Below are positions 11,680 to 12,483 of a DNA stretch of 12,483 bases, in pieces; within the stretch, counting starts at the first letter, position 1, and each line of letters opens with the position of its first letter. The position numbers were made by a program, and so were the translations under genes. The notes beneath the pieces are model-generated. The model saw only the letters and a program-made list of their open reading frames with translations, did no database searches and was not told where the DNA came from. The DNA comes from an archaeon (lineage in GTDB: Archaea > Aenigmatarchaeota > Aenigmatarchaeia > GW2011-AR5 > GCA-2688965), in NCBI GenBank assembly GCA_002688965.1, contig NZEE01000119.1:1-12483 (forward strand). Direction: 5' to 3'.

Positions 11680-12483
11680 ATGGGAAAAGATTTTAGATCA
11701 GATAGATTAAGAGCAGGAAGGTTAATCGGAAGTGGGTCCGCTGGACAGCCTGGAATAATAATACTTAGTGCGTCTGCTGCATCTACAACCTATACTGGCG
11801 GATATAGGGATACCAATATTTTGTCAAAAGTTGGCACAGACGTATTCATGTTTGTGTCTGGAACAAAGGATGGACGTGTCTCTACAGACCCAAGTCTTCA
11901 CAGCGGAAGCGTTGTATTGTTTGGCGGCGACGTTGTGGTATCTGGAACCTTTTATGCAGACAAGATGATTGTCGAGGTTGAAGAGGCTGTAACAGGTAGT
12001 CTCTCTGTATCGGGATCACTATTTGTCTCAAGAAGTGCTGTTGTAGGACAGGGTCTGACTATTAATTCTAAGCTCTCCAACCATAATTCTGATTTTATAG
12101 CATTTGGTAAAAGTCTCTCGCACACAATGATTGCGACCCATATTGACAAAAATACAGTTACAATATTGTCAGGTGGCGCGATAACTAGCCCGAACCCTAT
12201 GTCTTCTCTAGACACAAATTTCTTCGTGTCCGGTACAGTTGATTCAGCGGGAACTGCTGTAAAGGGAACAAGTGTATTTGGAGGAGATCTATATGTTTCA
12301 GGAAATCTATCTGTAGCCGGTACATTCAACAAACTGCTTCTCTACAAAGAAAATGCGACTTCTCCATTCTTATCGCCTCTTTCTACTGGTAATGACTCAA
12401 TAGCTATGGGATCATACAGCACAGCATCGGGTGATTACTCTGTTGTAGGAGGCGGATACGGAAATGTAGCTGACGATCAGTAC
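11680..12483 (+). CDS. long tail fibre with YadA-head-like repeats, 3' end outside the window
   Basis: The frame runs from ATG 11680 open to the last base (268 codons read). It contains repeated V-S-G-[TNS] strands: MFVSGTKDG, VVVSGTFYA, SVSGSLFVS, FFVSGTVDS, LYVSGNLSVAGTF. These are typical of beta-structured phage fibres. From about residue 235 the text changes to SIAMGSYSTASGDYSVVGGG, the S-x-A-x-G repeat of trimeric autotransporter (YadA/Hep_Hag) heads, which is also found in phage fibres. It should form an elongated trimer on the virion and bind the host surface. The start is preceded by GAGAG with loose spacing. It follows the two small beta-rich genes and probably shares their transcript. 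How long it is, and whether it ends in a chaperone domain, cannot be seen. Confidence 0.75.
   Translation, partial: MGKDFRSDRLRAGRLIGSGSAGQPGIIILSASAASTTYTGGYRDTNILSKVGTDVFMFVSGTKDGRVSTDPSLHSGSVVLFGGDVVVSGTFYADKMIVEVEEAVTGSLSVSGSLFVSRSAVVGQGLTINSKLSNHNSDFIAFGKSLSHTMIATHIDKNTVTILSGGAITSPNPMSSLDTNFFVSGTVDSAGTAVKGTSVFGGDLYVSGNLSVAGTFNKLLLYKENATSPFLSPLSTGNDSIAMGSYSTASGDYSVVGGGYGNVADDQY

Noticed and set aside
11952..12332. 126-codon open frame on the minus strand
   Set aside because: Shadow of the fibre gene, whose repeats and reading are convincing.

Overview
The window reads as a piece of a large, AT-rich tailed phage, most likely a marine myovirus of the T4 superfamily. The evidence is tight one-strand operons, three TAAATA boxes that resemble T4 late promoters, fibre-like structural genes, and a gene set common in marine phages: PhoH, a cold-shock protein, an Hc1-type histone-like protein and a sigma-4-like switch protein. 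Two proteins also start with what looks like a T4-type capsid-targeting leader. The host cannot be read from the sequence. No gene-free stretch exceeds about 150 bases.

Layout. Bases 1-138 are the 3' end of a structured tRNA-like RNA, most likely a tmRNA whose 5' part lies outside the window, or an attachment-site copy of one. Bases 154-1563 hold small accessory genes: a membrane protein, the Hc1-like protein, a small phage-type protein, CspA-like, and a Cys-rich zinc-binding candidate that seems to start at AUC. Three of the gaps here carry one repeated RNA hairpin (CCGCAGGGAGGC...), with base changes that keep the stem paired. Bases 1589-3135 encode a lipoprotein and a two-domain glycosyltransferase.

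Bases 3180-6583 look like a four-gene late operon: a TAAATA box, a capsid-targeted protein of unknown activity (weakly ADP-ribosyltransferase-like), a fibre-like protein, a ZorB/MotB-like protein (one membrane helix with Asp plus an OmpA-like domain) and a ZorA/MotA-like proton-channel protein. A phage-borne stator pair of the kind found in Zorya anti-phage defence, sitting among late virion genes without the Zorya effectors, is the most striking content. Bases 6672-7608 hold a second glycosyltransferase-like protein, also with a capsid-targeting leader. Bases 7639-9469 hold a tandem SH3-like protein, a small acidic protein and an FtsZ/tubulin-family GTPase.

A Cys-rich sigma-region-4-like gene lies on the minus strand (9474-9698), tail to tail with the FtsZ-like gene and divergent from phoH (9754-11046). 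Bases 11088-12483 carry two related beta-rich proteins and a long fibre with YadA-head-like repeats that runs off the window.

How the parts may work together is inference. Late promoters drive virion genes, some of which are probably packaged in the head and injected. The stator pair and FtsZ-like protein act on the host membrane and cell interior. PhoH, Csp and the Hc1-like protein act on nucleic acids. The lipoprotein with its glycosyltransferase may alter the cell surface.
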